DNA of 64,000 nucleotides from Desulfovibrio desulfuricans (GTDB taxonomy: Bacteria > Desulfobacterota > Desulfovibrionia > Desulfovibrionales > Desulfovibrionaceae): the NCBI RefSeq assembly GCF_004801255.1, contig NZ_CP036295.1, positions 805,001 to 869,000 on the forward strand, read 5' to 3'. A program made the position numbers and the translations under genes. Below are positions 8,966 to 17,402 of this stretch, piece by piece. Positions within the stretch are counted from its first letter, which is position 1. The number at the start of each line of letters is the position of its first letter. The notes beneath the pieces are model-generated. The model ran no database searches, was not told where the DNA came from, and saw only the letters and a program-made list of their open reading frames with translations.

Positions 8966-9907
8966 CTACCTCGCCTGGGTAAGAATAAGCGCCAGCGTGC
9001 CCATGGCCCCCGCCGCGCCAAGCAGATACGGAACCCGCTCCATGCGCAGCCGCGCCATGACCGATTCCACAATGCCCACAACAACTGCCAGCAGCAGCAC
9101 AATGCCCACGCGCAAGCCCATCTGCTGCCACAGGGGCAGGGCGGGCGTAAGCAGGCCCGCAATCAGCGCCGCGAAAAACCAGAGTTTGAGGGCCCCGCCA
9201 TACAGTATCATGGCCAGATTGGGGCCGGAGTGGTCAAGCACCATGACTTCATGTATCATGGTCAGTTCAAGGTGCGTGTTGGGGTCGTCCACCGGGATGC
9301 GGCAGTTTTCCACCAGCAGCAGCACAAAAAATATCACGGGCAGCAACAGCAGCTCGCCCCTGCCGGTCAGCCACGCCCCGGCGGTCTGCCCGCTGAACAG
9401 GGTTGAAAGGCTGAAGGCCGTATCCGCGCTGTGCCCGAGCCCCAGGCACAGGCTGGTGAGCACCATGAGCGCAAGAAAAAACACCGGTTCCGCAAGGGCG
9501 GAGAACGTGGCCTCGCGGCTTGCGCCCATGCCTTCAAAGGCCGAGCCGGTATCCAGCGCGCCAAGCATGACGGCAAAGCGCCCCATGCCAAGCAGGTAGG
9601 CCGCCAGCACAAAGTCGCCCGCAAAGGCCAGCGGCGAAGCCGCGCCGCCAAGTGGCAACAGGGCCAGGGCGCACAGCGTGCCCGCCAGGGCTATGGAAGG
9701 CGCGGCCGCAAACGTCCAGGTGGAGGTGCGGCTGATAACCTCGCCCTTGCGCAGCAGTTTGGCGATGTCGTAGTAGGTCTGCAGCACGGGCTTGCCGTGC
9801 CTGCCCGCGTATTTGGCCTTGACCCGGTTGATGATGCCGGGCAGCAGCGGTGCCAGGACCAGCGCCAGGGCAAACTGCGTCAGATACACTGCAAGGTTGG
9901 CGTTCAT
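8966..9907 (-). CDS. Ehr/hydrogenase-4-like complex, NuoH/HyfC-like membrane subunit
   Basis: A 313-residue polytopic protein of the NuoH/HycD family that anchors the soluble arm. Diagnostic segments are RHGKPVLQTYYDIAKLL near residue 40, AFEGMGASREATFSALAEPVFF near 125-145, and ENCRIPVDDPNTHLELTMIHE near 200-220. The last is the conserved acidic loop facing the quinone or ferredoxin arm. Start and upstream stop overlap as ATGA, so the ATG at 9907 is preferred over a GTG fifteen bases upstream. Confidence 0.87.
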   Translation of the reverse strand: MNANLAVYLTQFALALVLAPLLPGIINRVKAKYAGRHGKPVLQTYYDIAKLLRKGEVISRTSTWTFAAAPSIALAGTLCALALLPLGGAASPLAFAGDFVLAAYLLGMGRFAVMLGALDTGSAFEGMGASREATFSALAEPVFFLALMVLTSLCLGLGHSADTAFSLSTLFSGQTAGAWLTGRGELLLLPVIFFVLLLVENCRIPVDDPNTHLELTMIHEVMVLDHSGPNLAMILYGGALKLWFFAALIAGLLTPALPLWQQMGLRVGIVLLLAVVVGIVESVMARLRMERVPYLLGAAGAMGTLALILTQAR

Positions 9908-11964
9908 GAGCGCAGCCCCCACACCAGCAGCCCCACCACGGTGGCCAGAATATAAAGGATGTACAGGTGGATTTTGCCGTGCTGGATCACCTTGCAGGCA
10001 TTGCAGATGCTCTCCACCGCCGAAAACAGCGGGGTAAACAGGCCGCTGCGCAGGCGGTCGGGCGCGGTGACGCTCAGCTCGCCGTGCTTGGGAAAAATTC
10101 CGTCATCCATATGCAGCTGGGTTTTGAGACCCATGGCCGGGGCAAATATCTTTGCCGTGGGTTCCGAAAAACCGGCGTCCGTGTACTGGATACGCGCGGA
10201 ACCTGCCTGAAAGCCGCAACCCCAGGTGGGCATGGCCTCGACGGCGCGTTTTTTGAGCAGGCATTTGCGGACAAGCAGAAATACCAGCGCCAGGGCAAGC
10301 CCCGCGCCGCCGATCGCGGCTGCCGCGCCAAGGCTTGCGTGGGCCCTGGCCAGCCCGCTCAGCCCGGCCTGCTGCAGGTGCGGGGGCAAGGGCAGCGCGC
10401 TGTGCGCGGCCCCGGCGGCCAGATCAAAAAAACACGGCGCGGCCAGACCGCCAGCCAGACAGGCGGCGGCGGGCAGGGCCAGGGGCCAGAGCGTGCGCCA
10501 CGAAAGGGGGTGAACATTGGCGGCCATTTCTGAACGGGGTTCGCCCAAAAAGGCGATGCCGTATGCCTTGGCGTACAGGGCCGCCGCAAGGCCGCTGATG
10601 CAGGCAAGGCCCGCCAGCGCCAGCAGCAGCCCCACCTGACGCTCCACGCCGGACAGGGCGGGGCCGTCCAGCAGCGAAAGCCCCAGCACCAGCTCGCCCG
10701 CAAATCCGTTAAACGGCGGCAGGCAGGCTATGGCCGCAGCGCCTACGGCAAAGGCCGCGCCCAGCAGGGGCAGGCGTTTTTGCAGGCCGCCCAGATGCTG
10801 CATGCGCACGGTGCCCGTGGCGTGCAGCACTTCGCCCGCGCACAAAAAAAGCAGTCCCTTGAATGCGGAGTGGTTGAGCATGTGCAAAAGCGCGCCCGAA
10901 AATCCCAGCACGGCAATCCAGGCGTTGCCGCAGCTTTGACCGATGAGCCCCGCGCCCAGACCCATGACCATCAGGCCCATGTTTTCTACGCTCGAATAGG
11001 CGAGCAGACGCTTGAGGTTGCTCTGGGCCGTGGCTTTTAAAATGCCCATCAGGGCGGTGCCAAGCCCCAGAAGCAGCAGGGCCCAACCCCACCATTCAGG
11101 CGTTGCGCCCGCAGGGGCCAGCATGCCCACGCTGCGGAGTATTCCGTAAAAACCGGCGTTGATCATCGCGCCCGACAGCAGGGCAGAGATGTGGCTGGGC
11201 GCGGCGGGGTGCGCCTCGGGCAGCCAGATGTGCAGGGGCGCCAGTCCGGCTTTGGCCCCAAAACCAAGCACAGCCAGCACAAACAGTGTGGTGAGCAGGC
11301 CGGGGCCAGAGTATGCCGATGTCTGTTCCATGGCGCGGGCCAGCGCCGCGCCGCCCTGCAGGGCCTCAAGCGAGGTGTCGCCCGTGATCTGCCACAGCAG
11401 GGTAAAAAAGGCCATCAGGGCCACAGCGCCAAGGTGGGCGGCCACCAGGTAGACCCACGAGGCGTCGCGCACCTTGCTGTCGCCGTCGTTAAAATCAATG
11501 AGAAAGAACGGCGCGAGCGACATGATCTCCCACGCCAGCATGAACAGCACGGCGTCGCGGGCGGTCATCACCAGGGCAAGGCCGATGAGCAGCATATGAA
11601 AAAAGAACCAGTGCGCGGCAAGGTTGTGGCGCTCCGGTTCTTCATGCCGCAGGGCAATGCCCCCGGCGGCGGCGCAGGTCAGGCCCAGGCCAAAGACGGG
11701 CAGCAGAAACAGGCGGCTCAGGGCATCCATGCCCAGTGCGCACGTCCCCACGGGCAGCGCCAGCGGCAACAGCAGGCTTTCGTGCCCGTCCCAGGGGCCG
11801 GAGGCGACGGCGTACAGGCCCGCAGCGCAACCCGCAAAGGCGCCCAGAACACCAACCACGCTGGCCGTGCGTCCGGTGGCCTTTGAGGGCGGGCGCACAG
11901 CCAGAAGAGCGCACAGTACGGCAGACGCCGCCAGTATGCCGATGGCAGTGATAAACAAAAACAT
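9904..11964 (-). CDS. Ehr/hydrogenase-4-like complex, large antiporter-like subunit (HyfB-like)
   Basis: A 686-residue membrane protein of the NuoL/HyfB type with about 16 helices. It keeps the helix-5 glutamate (AWEIMSLAPFFL) and the helix-7 lysine (FGAKAGLAPLHIWLPEAH) of active pumping subunits, plus the KRLLAYSSVENMG segment. The C-terminal extension (from about 590) is like HyfB, with a cytosolic stretch and a final helix. It is the first complex gene, 14 bases after a UDP-sugar decarboxylase stop. Its ribosome-binding site is weak, so coupling to the upstream gene is possible. Confidence 0.87.
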   Translation of the reverse strand: MFLFITAIGILAASAVLCALLAVRPPSKATGRTASVVGVLGAFAGCAAGLYAVASGPWDGHESLLLPLALPVGTCALGMDALSRLFLLPVFGLGLTCAAAGGIALRHEEPERHNLAAHWFFFHMLLIGLALVMTARDAVLFMLAWEIMSLAPFFLIDFNDGDSKVRDASWVYLVAAHLGAVALMAFFTLLWQITGDTSLEALQGGAALARAMEQTSAYSGPGLLTTLFVLAVLGFGAKAGLAPLHIWLPEAHPAAPSHISALLSGAMINAGFYGILRSVGMLAPAGATPEWWGWALLLLGLGTALMGILKATAQSNLKRLLAYSSVENMGLMVMGLGAGLIGQSCGNAWIAVLGFSGALLHMLNHSAFKGLLFLCAGEVLHATGTVRMQHLGGLQKRLPLLGAAFAVGAAAIACLPPFNGFAGELVLGLSLLDGPALSGVERQVGLLLALAGLACISGLAAALYAKAYGIAFLGEPRSEMAANVHPLSWRTLWPLALPAAACLAGGLAAPCFFDLAAGAAHSALPLPPHLQQAGLSGLARAHASLGAAAAIGGAGLALALVFLLVRKCLLKKRAVEAMPTWGCGFQAGSARIQYTDAGFSEPTAKIFAPAMGLKTQLHMDDGIFPKHGELSVTAPDRLRSGLFTPLFSAVESICNACKVIQHGKIHLYILYILATVVGLLVWGLRS

Positions 11965-11978
11965 GGCTGCCGGAAAAC

Positions 11979-12935
11979 CTACGCCATGCCGTTTTTCAGC
12001 TGCGTGTCAAAGTAGGCGATGGTTTTGGCCAGGCCTTCTGCAAGCGCGACCTTTGGTTCCCAGCCCAGCTTTTCGCGGGCCAGGGTGATGTCGGGCTTGC
12101 GCTGCTTGGGGTCGTCGCCGGGCAGCGGTTCGTAGGTGATCACCGATTTGCTGCCGGTCATTTCCACAACTTTTTCGGCCAGCTCACGGATGGTGAATTC
12201 ACCGGGGTTGCCCATGTTCATGGGGCCGATAAAGTCAATGGGCGAGGCCATGAAGCGGATCATGCCCTCCACCAGATCGTCCACATAGCAGAACGAGCGG
12301 GTCTGCGAGCCGTCGCCGTAGATGGTGATTGGCTGGCCCTTGAGCGCCTGAATGATAAAGTTGGACACCACGCGGCCATCGTTGGGATGCATCTTGGGCC
12401 CGTATGTGTTGAAGATGCGGCCCACCTTGATGGGCAGGTCGCCCTGACGCCAGTAGGCAAAAAACAGCGCCTCGGCGCAGCGTTTGCCTTCGTCGTAGCA
12501 GGAGCGGATGCCGTTGGGGTTCACATGGCCCCAGTAGCTCTCGGGCTGCGGATGAATGTCGGGGTCGCCGTACACTTCGCTGGTGGAAGCCTGATATATG
12601 CGCGCGCCGAGCCTTTTGGCCAGGCCCAGCATGTTGATGGCGCCGTGCACGCAGGTCTTGATGGTCTGCACCGGGTCGTGCTGGTAATGTATGGGCGAGG
12701 CCGGGCAGGCCAGATTGTAGATTTCATCCACCTCTACAAAGAGGGGAAAGGTCACGTCGTGGCGGATCAGCTCAAACCTGCGGTTGTCCATGAGCGCTTC
12801 CACGTTGGCGCGGGCGCTGGAAAAGAAATTGTCCACGCAGAGCACTTCGTGCCCTTCGTTGAGCAGGCGTTCGCACAGGTGTGAACCCAAAAAACCGGAA
12901 CCGCCGGTGACCAGAATGCGTTTGCGGAGATGCAT
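11979..12935 (-). CDS. UDP-glucuronate decarboxylase-like SDR enzyme
   Basis: A 318-residue short-chain dehydrogenase. The nucleotide-binding motif is GGSGFLGSH near residue 10, and the catalytic motif is YxxxK (SCYDEGKR near 153-160). The segments [26 protein letters not shown] and [21 protein letters not shown] are characteristic of UDP-xylose synthase (Uxs), which makes UDP-xylose from UDP-glucuronate for surface polysaccharides. A related dTDP-glucose dehydratase role is less likely. GGGGGA precedes the ATG at 12935. It lies in tight operon with the Ehr complex downstream, although no functional link is known. Confidence 0.87.
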   Translation of the reverse strand: MHLRKRILVTGGSGFLGSHLCERLLNEGHEVLCVDNFFSSARANVEALMDNRRFELIRHDVTFPLFVEVDEIYNLACPASPIHYQHDPVQTIKTCVHGAINMLGLAKRLGARIYQASTSEVYGDPDIHPQPESYWGHVNPNGIRSCYDEGKRCAEALFFAYWRQGDLPIKVGRIFNTYGPKMHPNDGRVVSNFIIQALKGQPITIYGDGSQTRSFCYVDDLVEGMIRFMASPIDFIGPMNMGNPGEFTIRELAEKVVEMTGSKSVITYEPLPGDDPKQRKPDITLAREKLGWEPKVALAEGLAKTIAYFDTQLKNGMA

Positions 12936-13109
12936 GATTCCCCCTGAAAAAAGTATAAGAAGCCAGCATAAAACCGGCAAATCCAGTAAAGCATAGCCCC
13001 ATTGTCCGGGCTTTGCAATGGTGACTCCGCGCAGCGAACATCCGGGGCCTCAAGTTGTCTCTTGCATTACAGCAGTGCCGATTGCTATGTATCGGCCGCG
13101 AGGTAAATC
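12936..13109. promoter_or_regulatory. Divergent intergenic region (UDP-sugar decarboxylase / tatD)
   Basis: A 174-base spacer between genes running in opposite directions, so both promoters should lie here. I see no convincing -35/-10 pair, palindrome or riboswitch. Confidence 0.4.
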
Positions 13110-13943
13110 ATGTCAAAAAAATCTGTGGACCGCATTGATCCTCTCTCCCTGGCTTTGCCCCTTGCAGGGGTGGACAGCCACGCCCATCTGGACGGGCAGG
13201 AATTTGATGCGGACAGAGACGCCGTGCTGGAGAGGGCCCATGCGGCGGGCGTGGCGCAGGTGGGCAACGTCTTTTTGGGGCCGGACGAATACCATGCGGG
13301 ACGGGGGCTGTTTGAGGCCCGCCCCGAGGTGTTTTTTCTCATGGGTATACACCCCTGCGACGGGCAAAAGTGCACGCAGCAACGTCTGGAGGCCATGCGG
13401 GCCGCCTTTGCCGCCGATGCGCGGCTTAAGGCCGTGGGCGAAATCGGCCTCGATTTTTATTGGCCCGACTGCCCCAGAGAAATACAGTATGAGGCCCTGC
13501 GCACGCAGCTGGCGCTCGCCCGCGCTGTGGAGCGCCCGGTGGTCATCCACTGCCGCGAGGCCGAGGAGGAAACCCTCATGACCCTTGAGGCCGAGGGCTT
13601 TGCCGGGTACCCGCTGCTGTGGCACTGTTTTGGTCAGGGGCCGGATACCGCCCGCCGCATCCTGCGCAACGGCTGGCATATTTCCATTCCCGGCCCGGTT
13701 ACCTACAAGGCCAACGACGCCCTGCGCGAGGCTGTAGCGCTGATACCCGCCGACCGCCTGCTGCTTGAAACAGACGCTCCCTACCTTGCGCCGCTGCCCT
13801 GGCGCGGCAAGCGCAACGAGCCAGCCTTTACCGTGTTTACCGTGCGGGCCATGGCCGAAGCGCGGGGAGAAAACGCCGCAGACCTCTGGCGCGCCTGCGG
13901 CGACAACGCCCGCCGGTTTTTCGGGCTGACAGCGGCTGTCTGA
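13110..13943 (+). CDS. tatD: TatD-family metal-dependent hydrolase / 3'-5' DNase
   Basis: A 277-residue TIM-barrel metalloenzyme. The metal-binding HxH motif is DSHAHLDG (near 22-28), followed by GIHPCDG, the GEIGLDFYW stretch with the catalytic Glu, VIHCRE, WHCFGQ and LLLETDAPYLAP with the last Asp ligand. This set defines TatD/YcfH proteins, which act as 3'-5' nucleases or deacylases. The final TDAPYL followed by a gap and RGKRNEP is the family signature for substrate phosphate contact. GAGGTAA precedes the start. Probably monocistronic; gcvT begins 237 bases later. Confidence 0.88.
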   Translation: MSKKSVDRIDPLSLALPLAGVDSHAHLDGQEFDADRDAVLERAHAAGVAQVGNVFLGPDEYHAGRGLFEARPEVFFLMGIHPCDGQKCTQQRLEAMRAAFAADARLKAVGEIGLDFYWPDCPREIQYEALRTQLALARAVERPVVIHCREAEEETLMTLEAEGFAGYPLLWHCFGQGPDTARRILRNGWHISIPGPVTYKANDALREAVALIPADRLLLETDAPYLAPLPWRGKRNEPAFTVFTVRAMAEARGENAADLWRACGDNARRFFGLTAAV

Positions 13944-14180
13944 GCGGGTTTACGGCGATTGGCAGGCTGTCTGGGCAGGGTCTGTTCTTGTGTCCACATG
14001 CCGGAAGTGATACCATGCTCAAAGCCACTCGGAACGGTGGCCGAGAGTTGTTTTTACAGATATTCCCCCTGGCGGTCCGTGTCCGTCCGCTTTGCCGCAG
14101 CGCCTTGCAGCGGCGGGGCCGTCCCGGTGCGTCCTCTATAGTGTCAGCGAAAGCTGTTTACCCAACTTCAAGGAGATTCC

Positions 14181-15263
14181 ATGTCGGATCTGCGTACACC
14201 CCTCACGGCCTGGCACGAGGCGCACGGCGCAAAAATGGCCCCTTTTGCCGGGTGGCTCATGCCCATCCAGTATGAGGGCATCATTGTAGAACATCAGCAC
14301 ACCCGCCAGCATGCGGGGCTTTTTGACATCTGCCACATGGGCGAATTTCTTATCGCGGGTCCCGGCGCGGACGAAGCCCTGAGCAAGGCCGTCAGCCACA
14401 ACCTGCAGACCCTCGCGCCCGGCAAGTGCCGCTACGGCTTTTTGCTTAACGAAAAGGGCGGCGTGCTGGACGACGGCATCATCTACCGCTTCGGCTCCGA
14501 CTCCTTCATGGCCGTAGTCAACGCGGCCTGCGCCGCCAACGACTTTGCCGTGCTGCGCTCGCGCCTGCCCGAAAGCGTCAAGATGACCGACATCTCGGCC
14601 GATACGGGCAAGATTGACCTGCAAGGGCCGGAATCGCTGGATGTGCTTGAAAAACTGCTGGGCCAGAATTTTCACGATCTCGGCTACTTCGGCTTTCGCG
14701 AAACCACCTGGCAGGGCTCGCCCCTGCTTGTAAGCCGCACCGGCTACACCGGCGAGCTGGGTTACGAACTGTACATCGCCTCGTCTGAAACCGAGGCTTT
14801 CTGGAATGCCCTGCTGGCCGACGAACGCGTCAAGCCCGTGGGCCTGGGCGCGCGCGACACCCTGCGCCTTGAGGCCGGTCTGCCCCTGTACGGCCATGAT
14901 CTGGACGAAAATCACAGCCCTGCCGAAGCCGGCATGGGACGCATGATGACCAGCACCGCCGAGTATGTGGGCCGCGAAGGCGCGCAGAAGATCGCCAGCG
15001 TGCTGGTGCCCCTGCGCATTGACGGCCGCCGCGCCGCCCGCCACGGCGACGTTGTGGCCGCCGCCGACGGCACGGAAGTAGGCCATGTTACCAGCGGTTC
15101 GTTTGCGCCCTCGCTGGGCTATGTCATTGCCTTTGCCTGGGTGGACGCCGCCCATGCCGGGGCGGAAAATTTTGTCGTACGCGCCGCCAGAACGGAGCTG
15201 CCCGCCGCGCGGGTTGAAGCGCCGTTTTATACCCAGGGCACTGCGCGCAAAAAGTTTGCCTGA
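14181..15263 (+). CDS. gcvT: Glycine cleavage system T protein (aminomethyltransferase)
   Basis: A 360-residue tetrahydrofolate-dependent aminomethyltransferase. It takes the aminomethyl group from lipoylated H protein and releases ammonia and methylene-tetrahydrofolate. Visible family segments are [30 protein letters not shown], the [11 protein letters not shown] loop, [13 protein letters not shown] and [20 protein letters not shown], with Asp/Arg folate contacts. AAGGAG lies six bases before the ATG. It is first of the gcvT-gcvH-gcvPA-gcvPB order. I looked for a glycine riboswitch in the 237 bases upstream and found none. Confidence 0.93.
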   Translation: MSDLRTPLTAWHEAHGAKMAPFAGWLMPIQYEGIIVEHQHTRQHAGLFDICHMGEFLIAGPGADEALSKAVSHNLQTLAPGKCRYGFLLNEKGGVLDDGIIYRFGSDSFMAVVNAACAANDFAVLRSRLPESVKMTDISADTGKIDLQGPESLDVLEKLLGQNFHDLGYFGFRETTWQGSPLLVSRTGYTGELGYELYIASSETEAFWNALLADERVKPVGLGARDTLRLEAGLPLYGHDLDENHSPAEAGMGRMMTSTAEYVGREGAQKIASVLVPLRIDGRRAARHGDVVAAADGTEVGHVTSGSFAPSLGYVIAFAWVDAAHAGAENFVVRAARTELPAARVEAPFYTQGTARKKFA

Positions 15264-15352
15264 TACGGTCGTCGCTTTGTGCGGGTCACCATCCGCAGCT
15301 GGTCGGCGTAATTTTTATAACGATTGAACCCAATTTTTTCAGGAGTTTGCAC

Positions 15353-15739
15353 ATGGCTACCAATCCTGCCGATATTCTGTACAGCACCAGTCACGAATGG
15401 GCCCGCATTGAAGGCGATGAAGCCGTCATCGGCATCACCAGCTTTGCCCAGGAATCCCTTGGCGACATCACCTATGTGGAACTGCCCGCCGTGGGCGACC
15501 AGCTTTCTGAAGACAAGGAATTTGGCTCGGTGGAATCGGTCAAGGCGGCCAGCGATCTGATCTCGCCCGTGGCTGGCGAGGTGGTGGCCGTGAACGAAGC
15601 CCTGGAAAACACCCCCGAGCTCTGCAACAGCGATCCCTTTGGCGAGGGCTGGATTGTGCGCGTCAAACTGACCCACAAGCCCGGCGGCCTTATGGATGCG
15701 GCGGCTTACGAGGCGCATTGCGCCACCGAAAAACACTAG
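15353..15739 (+). CDS. gcvH: Glycine cleavage system H protein (lipoyl carrier)
   Basis: A 128-residue lipoyl-domain protein. The lipoyl lysine is Lys64 in [13 protein letters not shown], preceded by [15 protein letters not shown] and [12 protein letters not shown]. It shuttles the aminomethyl intermediate between P, T and L proteins. AGGAG lies seven bases before the ATG at 15353; a TTG two codons earlier is unlikely. The L protein (dihydrolipoyl dehydrogenase) and lipoylation enzymes are not in the window. A 331-base gap with large hairpins separates it from gcvPA, unusual inside a gcv operon. Confidence 0.93.
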   Translation: MATNPADILYSTSHEWARIEGDEAVIGITSFAQESLGDITYVELPAVGDQLSEDKEFGSVESVKAASDLISPVAGEVVAVNEALENTPELCNSDPFGEGWIVRVKLTHKPGGLMDAAAYEAHCATEKH

Positions 15740-15747
15740 ACAGGGCA

Positions 15748-15883
15748 ACGCGGAGTTCCGGCCTTTTTGTCCCCTGCCTGTGTCTGGCTTGTTTGGTGCG
15801 GCGTTCATGTATGTTTGTATACACTTCGCGCCGCCCAAACGCGCCATCCTAGGCAGAAAACAAAAATTTCCGGAACTCCGCGT
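15748..15883. repeat. 136-base interrupted inverted repeat between gcvH and gcvPA
   Basis: The outer arms ACGCGGAGTTCCGG (15748-15761) and their exact reverse complement (15870-15883) are followed inward by matching TTTTTG/CTGCCT tracts and by GTTTGG...GCGGCG (15791-15803) against CGCCGCCCAAAC (15829-15840). The whole can fold into one long hairpin with a short AT-rich apex. It may be a MITE-like repeat, an RNA-stability element or an internal attenuator; no T tract follows directly. Confidence 0.6.
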
Positions 15884-15966
15884 CACCCATGTATGATTTC
15901 TTTCGGGCTGACTGCGCTGCTGCAACATTCTGCACGGCAAACACAGTCTGAAATTTTTCTTTCGCC

Positions 15967-16006
15967 CCGGCTGGAGCCGCGTCGTACAACGACGGGCTCC
16001 AGCCGG
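15967..16006. promoter_or_regulatory. Strong hairpin upstream of gcvPA
   Basis: CCGGCTGGAGCC (15967-15978) pairs perfectly with GGCTCCAGCCGG (15995-16006). The inner CGTCG/CGACG adds five more pairs around a TACAA loop. It lies 64 bases before the gcvPA start and has no following T run, so it is probably an mRNA structure or protein site rather than a terminator. Confidence 0.55.
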
Positions 16007-16070
16007 AGTCCCTTTCACAGCGGCTGCCGCCGCTCAAGCGATATAACGCGTCCGGCGGCAAGGAGCTAAT

Positions 16071-17402
16071 ATGCCATACATTCCTCATACGCCGGAAGAG
16101 TTGCATGAAATGCTCTCCGTGGTTGGCGTGCGTTGTCTGGATGAGCTTTTTTCCGACATTCCATCCAGCATGCGCCCCAAAAGCTTTGATCTGCCCAAGG
16201 GGCAGGGCGAGGCCGCCGTCTGCGGGCATTTTGAAGAACTGGCAGCCAAAAACTGCCCCGGACACGTGTCTTTTTTGGGCGCGGGGTTTTACAACCACGA
16301 CATACCCAAGGCTGTGGACGCCCTCTCTGGCCGCAGCGAATTTTATACCGCCTACACCCCCTATCAGGCCGAGTGCTCGCAGGGCACGCTGCAGGCCATC
16401 TTTGAGTTTCAGACGGCCGTCAGCCGCCTGATGGAGATGGATTGCGGCAACGCCTCCGTCTATGACGGCGGCACGGCGATTTTTGAAGCCGCCATGATGG
16501 CCGCGCGCTCGGCGCGGCGGCGTCTGCTAGTGGTGGACGAGGCCGTCAACCCCATCTGGCGCGCCATGCTCGCCTCGTACACCTCGAGCCTTGACCTCGA
16601 AATAAGGACAGTACCCCAGCACAACGGCTGCAGCGACATGGACGCCCTCATGGCCGCCGTCGACAACACCTGCGCCGCCGTTATTGTGCAGAATCCCAAC
16701 TTTTTCGGCGCGGTGGCCGACTACACGGCCCTTTTTGCCAAGGCCCGCTCGGTCAAGGCCTTTGGCGTCATATCCGTGTATCCGGTCATGCAGTCTGTGC
16801 TCAAAACTCCCGGCGAAATGGGCGCTGACGTTGCCGTGGCGGAAGGCCAGAGCCTGGGCATGAACCTCTCGTTCGGCGGCCCCTACCTCGGCCTCATGAC
16901 CTGCCGCAAGGAGCACATCCGCCAGTTCCCCGGCCGCATTGTGGGCCGCACCACCGATGTGGACGGCAAAACCGGCTATGTGCTCACCCTTCAGGCCCGC
17001 GAGCAGCACATCCGCCGCGCCAAGGCAACCTCAAACATCTGCTCCAACCAGGCCCTCTGCGCCCTGCGCTCGCTCATCCACATGAGCCTGCTGGGCCCCG
17101 AAGGCCTCACCCGCGTGGCGGAAAACAACATGGCCCTTGCCCGCTACGCCGTTGAGCGTCTTACCGCCCTCAAGGGGGTGGAGCTGCTCAACAGCGCCCC
17201 CTACGGGTCGGAAGTAGCCCTGCGCCTGCCCGTAAACGCTGCTGGCGTGGTCAAGGCCATGACGCCCAAGGGCGTTGTGCCCGGCTATCCGCTTGGTCGG
17301 CATTATCCCGGCATGGAAAACGTGCTGCTGCTCTCGTGCACCGAGGCCAACAGCCGCAGTCAGATAGACAAGCTGGCCGAAATCATGGGAGGTCTGCTGT
17401 GA
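16071..17402 (+). CDS. gcvPA: Glycine dehydrogenase (decarboxylating) subunit 1
   Basis: A 443-residue N-terminal half of P protein, the two-subunit form. It begins MPYIPHTPEELHEML and contains GAGFYNHDIPKAVDAL, TAYTPYQAECSQGTLQAIFE, NASVYDGGTA and SFGGPYLGLM, all typical of GcvPA. It pairs with GcvPB to decarboxylate glycine on PLP and load the H protein; the PLP lysine is in the partner. AAGGAG precedes the ATG. The stop overlaps the next start by four bases (GTGA), coupling translation of the two halves. Confidence 0.93.
   Translation: MPYIPHTPEELHEMLSVVGVRCLDELFSDIPSSMRPKSFDLPKGQGEAAVCGHFEELAAKNCPGHVSFLGAGFYNHDIPKAVDALSGRSEFYTAYTPYQAECSQGTLQAIFEFQTAVSRLMEMDCGNASVYDGGTAIFEAAMMAARSARRRLLVVDEAVNPIWRAMLASYTSSLDLEIRTVPQHNGCSDMDALMAAVDNTCAAVIVQNPNFFGAVADYTALFAKARSVKAFGVISVYPVMQSVLKTPGEMGADVAVAEGQSLGMNLSFGGPYLGLMTCRKEHIRQFPGRIVGRTTDVDGKTGYVLTLQAREQHIRRAKATSNICSNQALCALRSLIHMSLLGPEGLTRVAENNMALARYAVERLTALKGVELLNSAPYGSEVALRLPVNAAGVVKAMTPKGVVPGYPLGRHYPGMENVLLLSCTEANSRSQIDKLAEIMGGLL

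Noticed and set aside
7206..9599. A 797-codon open frame on the plus strand opposite the Ehr membrane subunits
   Set aside because: It lies antisense to three well-recognised genes. Its translation is rich in Arg, Gln, His and Ala with no domain, as expected for a shadow frame in GC-rich DNA.
13944..14180. Glycine riboswitch upstream of gcvT
   Set aside because: The conserved glycine aptamer core and tandem arrangement were looked for and not found.
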